NCBI RefSeq assembly: GCF_010015615.1
Contig: NW_024468936.1
Coordinates: 1,984,001 to 2,048,000, forward strand
Source: Cucurbitaria berberidis CBS 394.84
Taxonomy: Eukaryota > Ascomycota > Dothideomycetes > Pleosporales > Cucurbitariaceae
Length of the DNA stretch: 64,000 nt
Direction of reading: 5' to 3'
Shown here: one piece after another, positions 11,013 to 21,735 of the stretch
Layout of the letters: each line of letters opens with the position of its first letter
How positions within the stretch are numbered: position 1 is the first letter of the stretch
Notes under the pieces: model-generated
What the model saw: only the letters and a program-made list of their open reading frames with translations
Databases searched by the model: none
What the model was told of the DNA's origin: nothing
Made by a program: the position numbers and the translations under genes

Positions 11013-14000
11013 TCAAAGTTCAACCTGATGAGAAGATTTGGCGTAAAACTGCAGCAGTGTCGTTATTGTCTTGTACCCTTTCCGCTTCGCCCAATAAAGC
11101 GGTGTATGCCCAAATAAATCCCTCACTTCGACGTCAACCTTGCCTGTCCTAAGCAATAGCTCGGCTACCTTGCTGTGGTCATTATCCATTGCTAACCACA
11201 AAGGCGTTTGATGGTACATGTCTTGTGCATTAAGATTGACTTTGCCCGTTTGGAGCAACACCTTGACGACAGCATGGTGCCCACCACGTGCAGCCCATGC
11301 TAGCGGTCTCCTTTGATCCTCATCTCTCAAGTCAACATCAACCTTGTGAGTGTTGACTAATAGCTGGACTATAGAGTCGAGTCCGTTCTGTGCTGCCCAA
11401 AAAAGTATCTCTTGACCAAGTTTGCCATCTAAACCAACGGTAGCTTGGCCTGTCTCTAGCAGTAATTGGACTAAAGCTGCGTGCTTCTGATTTGCCGCCC
11501 TCCACAGCGGAGTGTGTCCGTTCGAATCATTTGCGTCCACGGAAACCTTCCCAGTGTCAATCAATTGCTTGACCACATCCTCGTGTCCGTTCTGCACAGC
11601 CCACCATAGAGGCGTTCGTCCGGTTTTGTCTTTCGAGTCAATATCAATTTCGCCACACTTAAGCAGAAAGGCTGCTGTAGCCTTGAAACCAAATTCCGCT
11701 GAATACGACAGGATGGTCCTAGCTTTCGAGAATCTGAAGTCGCTTCCAATACTGCTTTGGCAGCATTCCTCAATCAGCTTCTGTGCGTTCTCTTCAGGGT
11801 ACTGAATCACTCCAAAACTTCTCACAAACACCTCAATAGATCCAACGCTCCCGGTCGCCATGGCTGCAAACAGCGGTGGCCCGTAAGTTCCATTCCCTAC
11901 ATCAAGACAAGAGCGGGCACATGGGCGCGCTCGAATAAGGTTGATCATGTTGCGCTCGCCCAACAGATAAAGGAGACTCATGTCTGCCGAGTGCCTGCTT
12001 AAGGCCTTATTTTCAAACAGGTTGTCTAACATAATCCAATGGGACAACGGGAAGCCATCAAGAAACTCACTCTGGCTTATGCTACAAGCCGCCGCTGTGT
12101 CTGCGTGACGTAGTACGTTACGGACAGCGTACTGCATGAAAGGAAATAACCTAGTAACTGATTTGCGTAGGTTTGTAGCCTTCTGAGTTGACGCTTTAGG
12201 CAGAATCCCCGGGATTTTCAGGGAGCAACGAATGTCCACGCTCATATAATCGAAGCAAGATTGCTTTAACTTCTCATGGCTTTGACCCCGGAAATTTTCT
12301 GAGAGATCAGGCCAGACTTTGCCAAGACCGTTTTCTTTTAAGAGGAAGTCTCTTATTGATTCATGGATGAACTGGACCGTATGAAGTTTCGACGCCGTGA
12401 TCTCGGCAAGCCCTTTCGAGGAATCGAGAATGAACCTCTTGATAACATGTATTGTGATTTCAGCATGGTCCCAACTTGATACCAACTTAGGTTCTACTCC
12501 GGCAAGGATAGCGAAATACAATTCCTCTGGACTCAACGGCTGCTCTGCAAAGAGTAGCCACTGGATACACAGTACTAGCTCGTCCCTGTTCTGTGCGTCG
12601 CGTGTTAGTATATCGCGAAACAGGTCATGTAGGTCGCTAGGAATTTCCTGGAGTCTTCGCTGAAGGGCATGAACTCGGCCGCTGTCGTACTCTTTATTTA
12701 AGATGCCAACAACAAGAACGACCCACATGAAAATCCCCGATGCCTTTTCTTGAAGCGCAATTCGAACCTCCTCAGCAATCTTACTCCGACCGATCCTTAG
12801 TTCACTCTTCACGTAATTGGTAATATCCTGGCTATGCCCCTCTTGCCCTTCAAGAACTAGTTCGACTCCTTTCCGAATTGTGATGTGCGGGTAGTGCCTG
12901 CTGGAAAGACAGACCTTAAAACGTCTGTTAGACGAAACTGCGAGTTCGCCAACACGTTCGAAGAACAAGATCATATCCCGGATTTGTCGTTCTTCGCATT
13001 CGTCTAACGCATCGATAAAGCAAACGACGGAGGTTTTCTCTGAACTTTGGATAGCTTGTCCTAGCAGTAATTTGAGTGGATCAACCCTCCACTGGTAATC
13101 AGCACTAATGCTCGACGGTGAAACACCAAGCGAGTTGAAGATCTTCTGAAGCCCAGGTCGCTGATCGAGGAGTTGCAAGAGTAGCGACCGATATGCCCCA
13201 ACTGTAGACTTTTCCATTTCCTGACCTCGTGCATTGAAGAAAAATGAAGTTACGACATCATCTGTTGCTGTCCTGCGAGCATGAGCATGGGCAAACTTCA
13301 TCAACGTAGATTTTCCAGCTCCTGGCTTCCCTTTGATCCACAGGAAACCGTGATGCTTGCTTAGTTCATCTGGATTGAGCCAGTCGAGGTACTCGGGTCT
13401 GTTCAATAGCCAATTACATGTCTCAGGATGAGCATTCTCGATAGTCATTTGGCGCGCATTAATCTGGTCGAATCTTAGTGAGGCCAGCAGTATCCGCTCT
13501 TCATCTTTACTCAGCAACCGTGCCTTTGTTTTGGAAATCTTTGCGGTCTGTTCTTCAAGCCGAGCAAACGCGTTCTCCTGTCCTTCGCCATATATAAGCG
13601 ACATATAGACACCCAAAATGCCTAATAGACAGTACGCTTCATCTTCCTCGCGTTTCGTTTTACGTCTTGCTCCCCACGAGAGTCGTTCATCGATACTATA
13701 TTGGGACAAGGGATCCCCCCGAAGAGCTCCAATAGCAATTCCTGTAATCTCGTGGATGGTCTGCTCTAACGATCGTTTGTTGCCGAGGTATGTTTCCTCT
13801 CTACAGAAGAACTCGGTTGATCCGGGTGCGATGAGTTCCTGAAGGGTCCAGCCGCGTGTAAACCACCTGCTCTGTCTGAAAGCTGGCTTCCATCTTTGGG
13901 AAGAGTCACCATCTCCATCAACGTTGCATCTCGAAACGTCGGCCATGTACACGTAACATCTCTCTGCCTTCTGATACCACCGGAACATAGAGTTGATCGC

Positions 14001-14309
14001 CTCTGAAAGCTCTGCACTGCTTGACTTATCAATGCAGCACGTGTCTACCCAGAAATGCTGCAGGCCATCCTTCTTAGCTTGATTTCCGCAAAATGTAAGC
14101 TTGCGAAATCCAATCTTATCGTTTCCTGTACTATGCAACAAGTTTTGGTATGTAACTTCCTCGTTGTCAGACCCCCAAGTATGCGAAAGAATAGCGTAAC
14201 GCGGAATGTTGTTGCCTAGATATTCGGCAAGGCTGAATTTGCCATCGTCGTGAAGCTGCAAAAGGCGCATGAGGAGGAAGGAAGAGGTATAAGGCGGCTC
14301 AGGCGACAA
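11013..14309 (-). CDS. HET-NACHT-ankyrin NLR-like protein
   Basis: One exon of 1098 residues. A start at the ATG at 14270 (MRLLQL, the usual start of this class) would give 1085. The HET domain (about 35-190) shows YAILSHTWG, FWVDTCCIDKSSSAELSEAINSMF and FTRGWTLQELIAP. The NACHT NTPase follows with Walker A GKPGAGKST (about 325-335) and Walker B VVCFIDALDECEE (about 430). The C-terminal quarter (about 870-1085) carries at least six ankyrin repeats with motifs such as GRTPLWWAVQNGHEDVVKQL and GHTPLYWAKRKGYKTI. In fungi such STAND proteins control vegetative incompatibility: the repeats sense a ligand, NACHT oligomerises, HET triggers cell death. The ligand is unknown. All key motifs look intact. 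Confidence 0.93.
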   Translation of the reverse strand: MSPEPPYTSSFLLMRLLQLHDDGKFSLAEYLGNNIPRYAILSHTWGSDNEEVTYQNLLHSTGNDKIGFRKLTFCGNQAKKDGLQHFWVDTCCIDKSSSAELSEAINSMFRWYQKAERCYVYMADVSRCNVDGDGDSSQRWKPAFRQSRWFTRGWTLQELIAPGSTEFFCREETYLGNKRSLEQTIHEITGIAIGALRGDPLSQYSIDERLSWGARRKTKREEDEAYCLLGILGVYMSLIYGEGQENAFARLEEQTAKISKTKARLLSKDEERILLASLRFDQINARQMTIENAHPETCNWLLNRPEYLDWLNPDELSKHHGFLWIKGKPGAGKSTLMKFAHAHARRTATDDVVTSFFFNARGQEMEKSTVGAYRSLLLQLLDQRPGLQKIFNSLGVSPSSISADYQWRVDPLKLLLGQAIQSSEKTSVVCFIDALDECEERQIRDMILFFERVGELAVSSNRRFKVCLSSRHYPHITIRKGVELVLEGQEGHSQDITNYVKSELRIGRSKIAEEVRIALQEKASGIFMWVVLVVGILNKEYDSGRVHALQRRLQEIPSDLHDLFRDILTRDAQNRDELVLCIQWLLFAEQPLSPEELYFAILAGVEPKLVSSWDHAEITIHVIKRFILDSSKGLAEITASKLHTVQFIHESIRDFLLKENGLGKVWPDLSENFRGQSHEKLKQSCFDYMSVDIRCSLKIPGILPKASTQKATNLRKSVTRLFPFMQYAVRNVLRHADTAAACSISQSEFLDGFPLSHWIMLDNLFENKALSRHSADMSLLYLLGERNMINLIRARPCARSCLDVGNGTYGPPLFAAMATGSVGSIEVFVRSFGVIQYPEENAQKLIEECCQSSIGSDFRFSKARTILSYSAEFGFKATAAFLLKCGEIDIDSKDKTGRTPLWWAVQNGHEDVVKQLIDTGKVSVDANDSNGHTPLWRAANQKHAALVQLLLETGQATVGLDGKLGQEILFWAAQNGLDSIVQLLVNTHKVDVDLRDEDQRRPLAWAARGGHHAVVKVLLQTGKVNLNAQDMYHQTPLWLAMDNDHSKVAELLLRTGKVDVEVRDLFGHTPLYWAKRKGYKTITTLLQFYAKSSHQVEL

Positions 14310-14904
14310 AGGTAGGTAGGATCATGTGGAGAATACTTGTACTATTCAAGCAGTCCTACAAGCTACGCCGGTGTCATGAGTGAAGGAGATCAAAACCAAC
14401 TCTGGAAGACAAGCTGAAGATAATGGGCGGTGCAGGGTGGCTAAGCATTCGACCTGGCTAGCAAGGGTGGTAGGTTGATTGACATGTGCCGCGGAATTTG
14501 CGCCGCGGAATTTGCGCCGCGGAATTTGCGCCGCGGAATTTGCGCCGCCTGTTAGGCAGAGCTCAGAACCTCCTTGCAACACCAAAACCACCACGACCAC
14601 CTTCACACCCGCGCATCGGTCGGCAATTGGGGCACTACCCGCGGTCTTACTTCTTGTCAATTGTGTGCCGAGCCGGTTGTCGCGCACACGTTGTATTGGA
14701 GGCGCACCTTCCCACCATTTCATTATGACGACACGATAAGAGACGCGTTCTTGGGACTTACTTGAGGCCTCGGGCTTCCTCTATGTTGGAAAGGTGAGCA
14801 TATTCCCATCACTATATATTCAATCACTAAAACGTTCTGTAGGTCTGCGTTGTTATAGACAGTTCCGTAATCAGCTATAACACGTACACACCCTACAACA
14901 CCAC
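14310..14904. other. intergenic upstream of the NLR-like gene
   Basis: This contains the promoter side of the HET-NACHT-ankyrin gene and the 14-bp minisatellite listed separately. Apparent frames across the repeat are artefacts of its composition. Confidence 0.45.
14487..14549. repeat. 14-bp minisatellite, about four copies
   Basis: The unit GAATTTGCGCCGCG recurs at 14494, 14508, 14522 and 14536 with no internal mismatch. It is flanked by partial units. Each unit contains an overlapping CCGCGG palindrome. The period is not a multiple of three, so it is not expected to encode a repeated peptide. Confidence 0.9.
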
Positions 14905-15700
14905 CCATCGAAGATCTACCTCTCGAGCAAACAAGCAATACCGTCGAAGCGCAAGACGCACTCCAAAAACGAGGTGGTATAAGAAAGTCACGTAGCGGCA
15001 ATGCAACCTACAGGCGCTCAGAAAGACAAACAGACCAGGTCGCGAAGCAGCTGGCACAGGAGCCGACAAGGCTCGATGCGCTGGTATGCAATGGGGCCTT
15101 GGGAGTCGGCATCTACGCGAGACTTAGGATGGGCTGGATAGCCACATGCACATGAACGTCTTCTCGCGTGCGCATCTTCACCTCACGCTCATACTCGTTC
15201 TGCAGCAGACGTACTACTGTGTCGTCAACCACCGGGCTTCCGATCTGCACCGCGGCGCAAAGAATCCATTGCCGAAATGAATCATGACATCGGTGCCGCA
15301 TACTGTACAATCGCACCAAACTCGCGTAGATTATCTCTTTTGGTGAACTCTGTACGCATCAAGGTAGGTCAATGTTGGACTGAGACAGGCACCCATGGCT
15401 TGCCTTGGATCAATGCAACGCACCCAGGCGGCGTCAACAAGTTCGGGCTGTTAAAGCATATGGTAATTTGGGCAAAATTACTGTTTCTCCTTTCATGAAA
15501 GACCAAATTGATCACAGATTCGTCCTGTCTTAGACACTGTCACATCTCCGAACATCGTGAAGGATCCGATACTAAAATAGCATTGTGCCTGATCGCAAGG
15601 TACAGGAGCCGTCCAATCAAGCTTTGAACGGCACCCTAGCTCTCAAATTGTGAAGTTGACGAAGGAGGTGTTGGAATCGATGATTGGGGAGTTGCCACAC
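14905..15700 (+). pseudogene. decayed Bli-4-like short-chain dehydrogenase
   Basis: Several frames together spell one SDR. In order: SERQTDQVAKQLAQEP and LDALVCNGALGVGIY (about 15015-15120); then after a frameshift ET-stop-DGLDSHMHMNVFSRAHLHL; then SSDLHR-like SDLHRG (about 15236-15255); then the active-site motif YNRTKLA followed by a stop (about 15301-15330); then GLPWINATHPGGVN (about 15397-15440); and finally VPDRKVQEPSNQALNGTLALKL and LTKEVLESMIGELPH (about 15585-15695). Frameshifts and stops separate these blocks and no intron set fixes all of them. The dinucleotide-binding N-terminus is not recognisable. The family is known for fungal light-induced Bli-4-type reductases. Confidence 0.8.
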
Positions 15701-16158
15701 TCGATGAAAATGGATGGACTCAGCTACTTCCAGCCCCTGGGCGGCCCTCGTAGGCCAGGGAGGGCTTGAAATTCGTAAGGACGCGAGCTGCGAGGCGTGC
15801 AGGGCGTCAAACTACCCGCGAGTCATGCCCAAGTGATGCAAGACATAGCAAATCGCATCTTGTAGCTATGCGAAAGCACCTTGTTTAGTACATGCACAAA
15901 ACACATGCCTCTTTCAGGAACTTCATCTTTGATTTGTAATGGCACTTCTCGTGGGAGGTGCATACTATCCTTTCAAATGTAGCCCGTAGGGCGTAGTAGT
16001 TTACCCCGCTGCGTCATGGCATGAAGTGGGGCTCCAACGGCAACACACTCAACTATATAGTCTTCAATCGCTAATCGAACAACCAAACCGCTTACCACCC
16101 GATCAAGACCAGCACATTCACCTCTCTTCCCATACACAACCAAACACCTGCATGCACG
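15701..16158. other. intergenic, promoter of the HAD gene
   Basis: About 460 bp without a coding signal, ending in the 5' leader of the dehalogenase-like gene, which is rich in C and A just before the ATG. Confidence 0.4.
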
Positions 16159-16902
16159 ATGTCTAAACTCACAGACTTCAAACTCCTCTCCTTCGACGTC
16201 TACGGTACCCTCATCGACTGGGAACGCGGCGCCCTTACTGCCTTTGAGCCCTCCCTCCGCAAATCCGGCAAAACATCCGACGACCCAGACTTCGACGGGA
16301 AGCGTATTCTGCAAGTACTGCATGAGATAGAACCGATTGTGGAGAGGGAAAATCCACGCTTGAAGTACTCTGAGGTTCTAAGCATCGTTCACCCTAAACT
16401 CTGCAAAGAACTCGGCCTAGAAGAGCCCACGAAAGAGGAGAGCAAGAAATTTGGCAACTCAGTCGGCGATTGGCCTGGATTTTCCGATAGTGTGGAGGCG
16501 TTGAAGCGATTAAGTACGATGTACAAACTTGTTGTCCTCTCAAACGTCGACAACGAGTCCTTCAAAGCGGGCAACGCGCATGGTCTGGAAGGATTCAAGT
16601 TCGACGCTGTCTACACCGCTGAGGATATTGGGAGCTATAAGCCGGACTTGAGGAACTTTGAGTATATGCTGAAGCAGGTCAAGGAAGACTTTGGGATAGA
16701 AAAGCATGAGGTGTTGCAGACTGCCCAGTCGCAATTCCACGACCATCATCCAGCAAAGGATATTGGCATTAAAAGTAGTTGGATATATCGTCCTGGCGCT
16801 GTCATGGGAAACCGCAAGGACCCGGTATTCAACTGGAAATTTGACACTCTTAGTGACATGGCGGACGCTGTTGAGAAGGAGTTGGCTGATCAGAAGAAGT
16901 AA
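16159..16902 (+). CDS. haloacid dehalogenase type II-like hydrolase
   Basis: One exon, 247 residues, a typical length for the family. HAD motif I is LLSFDVYGTLIDWE with nucleophile Asp about 13. Motif II is VVLSNVDNESF. The motif III/IV region is YKPDLRNFEYML followed by VLQTAQSQFHDHHPAKDIGIKSSWIYR. This order is that of (S)-2-haloacid dehalogenases, which hydrolyse a carbon-halogen bond through an aspartyl ester. Fungal members are common and their natural substrate is usually unknown. No signal peptide is seen, so it is presumed cytosolic. The ATG has a good context (CACGATGTC). Confidence 0.9.
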   Translation: MSKLTDFKLLSFDVYGTLIDWERGALTAFEPSLRKSGKTSDDPDFDGKRILQVLHEIEPIVERENPRLKYSEVLSIVHPKLCKELGLEEPTKEESKKFGNSVGDWPGFSDSVEALKRLSTMYKLVVLSNVDNESFKAGNAHGLEGFKFDAVYTAEDIGSYKPDLRNFEYMLKQVKEDFGIEKHEVLQTAQSQFHDHHPAKDIGIKSSWIYRPGAVMGNRKDPVFNWKFDTLSDMADAVEKELADQKK

Positions 16903-17914
16903 ATGAGTATTTCAAATGGTACAAACTTAGACAAGTTCGCATATTTAGTTAAAACTTCGATTTATGATGAAAATTAAGTTTAGGTCGACGAGTTCCGACT
17001 TGACGCGCGAGGACCGGGCCGCCCCTTCGGGGCTGAACAACGCTAGCGCTGTACCTTCAATCTCACCGACATCGAACCATCCACTCTTTCCCCCGTCGTC
17101 CTTTTCAAGTACCGATAGCTTTCTTCGTCATCATGCAGTCAATTGCGACTCTAAAGGCCCGATCAGGCTGTCGAAGGCAGCCACTCGCCAAACACTCTTC
17201 GTCCTTCGTCGCCCACCCCCTCCTTTGCCTTGTCTCATTTGCCCTGTCTCCTACAAATAGCGCCTAAGAATCGACAACTCTTATACATGATTGGGTATTT
17301 GGATGGTCAGATAGCCTGCCCGCTATGGGTTCGCTCGACGCAGATTATGCATAAGGCTAGAAGGGGAGGTTGATCTTCTCACTGGAAGGCGACGCCGAGC
17401 CTCAGCTGATCCCTTCATTTGCAGGACTTGTACCTCGAAGTTATGGATCCCTGCAAAACGCGCCCAGGCTGGGCATCTGGGGTGACGAAGGCTTGACAAG
17501 GCTTCTCCAATCCTTTATTAGTGGTCCAAATCACCGTGATGATGCGGCACGCGCCGTGCGCGAACTGCCCATACATTTGGGGGCTGAAGGGTATGCTGAC
17601 AGACCCACAACAACCTACCAATGAGGGTATCATATGCGCAACCTACGTTGCATTCGGATATGTCCCCCAGTGGGGGCTGAAGACTGGCCTACTGGATCGT
17701 CGAGCAGCATTCGTCCTTCACGACGTGACAAGGTTAAGCGGGTGCAGGCAACCTTTGGAGGCTCATGGGTCCGGGAGAGCGCGGGCGTGCAGAGCCAGAA
17801 ATGGTTATAAGATTCGCTATTGAGTCAAAATTGGAATTTGGTCAGCTTTGACATTAGTTACACCGGCATTCACATTACGTGCGCTCTGTATTGATCAAAA
17901 AGCTTCGAGTAACA
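16903..17914. other. intergenic, no supported gene
   Basis: About 1 kb between two plus-strand genes. Open frames at 16964-17260 and 17370-17823 have no recognisable motif and no consistent splice partner. They might be decayed coding DNA. Confidence 0.35.
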
Positions 17915-20900
17915 ATGAGCTCTCCAGCGAACGACTCCTCTGAACTGAAAGAACGAGGACCGACAAAAAGTGGTGACGAGAACATGGGACGTGAGATCTC
18001 AACGCCGCAGTGGAAGTCACACAAACGCCGAGAATACAAGACATATAATTACGATGCATTGCCACGCGGACGTGGTATCATCCGCCTTCTTAACCTATAC
18101 TCCAGTGAAAATTCGGATGCAGGAATTCTATGCGAGCTGATCACTCCAACAGAGGATGAGAAGAGTTCATATCCCTACGAAGCGCTCTCTTGGTGCTGGG
18201 GCACAGCTCCGAAAACGGACTACATTCGCATCCAACGGAATCGGAAAACATACGCCAAGTATGTCAGCCATAACCTTGTCGCAGCACTCAAAGCCCTTCG
18301 ACACCCCGACAGAAGCCGTTACATTTGGGTTGATATGGTGTGCATAGATCAAGAGAAGTATGTGAGATTGGTTGCCGTAACGCATTTGCTGATATTAATA
18401 GCTTGAATGAGAAGAATCACCAAGTTGAGATGATGGACATAATATATGGCAACGCCGAACGTGTCTGTATATGGCTCGGCGAAGCCAACGACTCCAGCCG
18501 TACGGCGTTAAGGTTTATCAAGAATGAGGTCTCGCACTTACAAAGCTTTGACACTCTCTGTGATAGTAAAGACGCTAGCAAGAAATGGGTCGCTTTGCTC
18601 GATCTTATGCAGCGTCCCTGGTTTTCGCGTCGCTGGGTCGTGCAGGAACTCGCACTCGCGCAGAAAGCAGTCATATATTGTGGTCACGATAGGATCTCGT
18701 GGAACAAATTTGCCATCGCTGTTGAACTACTCGTTGAAGTCGAAACCGCCACCCATCGATTGTCAGAAGTCATGAAGAAGGACCGACAGTACCAGTACAT
18801 TCCAAGTTATTTCGAGTTTGTCTCCGCTTTAGGCGCTAGTCTGCTGGTAGACGCGAACGAGCGTCTTTTTCGAGAGAGTAAAGAAACCAAACCCCCCGAG
18901 ACTGGGTCCGTCTCCAGACTGGATCCAGACCTGGACTCAGACAGCGATGACTCTCCAGAGGCAATTGACAGCGACGATAGCGAGACGAGTACAGTTCCCC
19001 CTCCACGTGCTATGAGACACGCACCTCGAATTCAGCCACTTTTGAGCCTTGAGTATTTAGTGTCTAGCTTGACCATATTCGAGACTAGTATGCCACATGA
19101 CACAATCTATGCTTTGCTTGCAATAGCTAAGGATACTACCCCGCGTGCTGTCGATCCGCAAGATGCCGGAGGTTCGGGTCGAGCTCATGAAGGACTGGAG
19201 ATATACACGCAACGGAAAAGCTACAATGTTGACTATAAGCTGCCATACGTTGACGTATGCAAAGAGTTTATCTTGTTCTCAATTGAACGCTCATCTCACA
19301 CCGACCGGAGCCGAGCACTGGATGTAATATGCCGACCGTGGGCAGTTGAGGAAAGAAAGCTAAGGAAGATTCGAGAGAACAAGCAACAAACAAAAGTGAA
19401 GCGAGAAAGGGATGAAAGAAGGGAAAGGGATCGGAAACAGAGACGCACATCCAGATCTCAACATAAAGCTTCGGCTGTGACCCCAACCGACAAGCCTGGA
19501 GTACCTGCACCAATCAACACAGATGATAGTGAGAGTTCTACCAACCATAAATATGTCGAAATCGAGGATATGGCCTTGCCCTCGTGGGTTCCACAGCTGT
19601 CAGGCGCACCGTACGCGATGACTCACCGGCCGGGACATGCAGGACCGAAAATGAGTCGCATCAATGCTGACCACCTTGTCGGACTTCCGAGCCTCACACA
19701 GAGAAACTACTCTGCTGCTGAGACCAAAGGCGTCGACCTAAAAGCCCTCAGGTTTCGCAAGCGGCCAACCCTTGGTCACTACAGCATGTACGTCCGAGGC
19801 TTTGTGCTTGACCAGATCCAAGACGTAGAACAAGTGGCTCGAAACGGTGGCATTCCACGAGAATGGGCTGACCTCGAGCACTGGGAAAATGCCAAAGGAC
19901 ACCCACCTGATGCTTTCTGGCGGACGCTTGTTGCCAATCGCGGAAAGGAGGGCAAGAATCCTCCCGTGTACTACTCGCGTGCTTGTGAGGAATCCTTCAA
20001 GAAAGGTGGCCTGGAGAGTGGAGCCGTCGATACGACAGCGCTAATCGAGTACGAACGCAACTCCGTAGTGGCTCAGTTTTGTAGGCGCGTACAAGCCGTC
20101 ACGTGGAATCGAGCATTGGTCAAAACCGAAGGAGGTAGGCTTGGTTTGGTTCGCAAAGATGTCGAGAAGGGCGATCAGGTGTGCATCCTATATGGATGTA
20201 GTGTACCCGTAATCTTGCGACAAAGCGACAGGAAGGATGAAAAGGTCTTCACTGAAGAGTTGGAGCAAGAACTGATTTACCTCAAAAACACGATGGTCCA
20301 GAGTTTCAAACGGTATTTCAAGCTCAAGAAACGGCATCAGCAGCAGAAAGGTATAGGAAAGAAGCAGCTCTGTAAGCAATGGTTCAAGCAATCGGACTGG
20401 ATCCGAACAAATGGGTTCACCTCACGTCAGCTCTCCAATGAAGAAACCAGAGAAGAGCTCAAGCGTATCTTGAGAAATGCCGCCCGTGATTTCGATACAT
20501 GGAGGTTCAAAAAGCGCGCGAAAGTTTGGCCGGAGCAGTTACGTAAGATGGAACAAGAAATGAGAGATGCTAAAACGGTCAGAAGCAGACCAGGGAAAAA
20601 GCAGATGGACGAGCTCCTGAAGAAGAGAAAGGCCGAAGAGCAGAAAGCCCAAGACCTTCAGGCACACAGAAAGCGACAAAAGTCTCGAACGGCCTTTGAC
20701 ATAGGATCGCTACCTAAATTCAGCCCAATCGTAGACGGATTATCGAATGGGACTTCGAAAGACCCATCTGCCACTGTTAAAAAGAAGAAGATACCCATCG
20801 ATTGGTGGGCATTTGAGTATGCATTGGCTGTCGGGAGAAGATGGAGAAAAATCGTCCAACAAAGGAAAGGGGAGCGTGAAGCGTTTGCACTTCGACGGAC

Positions 20901-21348
20901 GGATGTGCACTGGGGCTTAATGCAGCACGATACATACCAGGCCTTCGAGAAGGAAAGGCGAGCCAAAGGAAAGTGGATTGAGTCACCTACCACAACCAGT
21001 GGCGGCATTCCAAGCGCAAATGTAGGAGCGGAAGGACAGACAGAGGCCTCAGAACCACGCGTATGTCCTCCGAACGGTGAGCGTGCATTGCCAGGAACTT
21101 CCAATTCGGAAATTCGGCCTAGCTGGAAGGCGCGAGTCAATAGGGATGTATTGTCTGAGAAAAAAAAGGAAGAATATAGCGCAAAGGTTCGAACTAACTT
21201 GCGTGATAGGCTGGGGGAAGAGGGTTACTTCTCATATCAACTTCTTGGCGAGTGCTACATTCACGGCATGATGGATGGCGAAGCCATGCTTTACCAGAAC
21301 CAGGGTGACGAAGATGTCATTCCTTCAATGGTCTTTGAGATTCGTTAA
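17915..21348 (+). CDS. very large HET-domain protein
   Basis: Exons 17915-18357 and 18402-21348, with a 44-nt intron (GTATGT..AATAG), give 1129 residues. The join restores WVDMVCIDQENLNEKNHQV, a HET hallmark. The HET domain (about 80-250) shows YEALSWCWG, ALRHPDRSRYIWVDMVCIDQ, RVCIWLGE and RPWFSRRWVVQELALAQ. The usual HET tail is at the end: YQLLGECYIHGMMDGEAM. The length is unusual. Between head and tail lie an acidic Ser/Asp run (about 310-335), a very basic Arg/Lys/Glu run (about 465-485) and long charged helices (about 760-900). HET proteins take part in incompatibility reactions. An alternative ATG at 17879 adds 12 residues; AACAATGAGC at 17915 has the better context. Confidence 0.85.
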
Positions 21349-21612
21349 ACTTTGTTTTTGCGCTGTTGTTTTGCGTTTCAAAGACCCATAATGATCCTAT
21401 TTCCTTCCGTTAGCAAGTTAGTTTTAATGGACAGTTCCATCGTTTTGCTATCTGCGTTTGTTGATCGCGCTTTGCGGATATTGTAACCCATGACAAGAAC
21501 CAACTGCTGCCATATCCCATCAACTCTGTAAGGGCAGCCGAGCTAAACCAGAGCTTATAAATATTCCTGCAAGGTCGCATCTTTAGTCGTCACGATCTAC
21601 TACGTTGCGACA
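21349..21612. other. spacer after the large HET gene
   Basis: About 260 bp with no coding signal, presumably the 3' end of the HET transcript. Confidence 0.35.
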
Positions 21613-21735
21613 ATATTCTTACTTCTCATACGCGCTGCTAGGCGAATGCTACATACACAGCATGATGGACGTAGATGAAGCCATTGGATGTCAGGGCCTG
21701 AAAAATATTTTCCTGGTCTTGGGTTCCGATAGATA
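21613..21735 (+). pseudogene. orphan HET-protein C-terminal fragment
   Basis: A 40-codon frame reads YSYFSYALLGECYIHSMMDV, then DEAIGCQ, and ends LVLGSDR before a stop. It matches the tail of the neighbouring large HET protein (FSYQLLGECYIHGMMDGEAM, about 21224-21290). No HET domain precedes it, so it looks like the remnant of a partial duplication of this gene or of a second HET gene. Confidence 0.7.

Noticed and set aside
14479..14739. Long overlapping frames across the minisatellite
   Set aside because: They are open in several phases because the repeat lacks stops, and none has a family motif.
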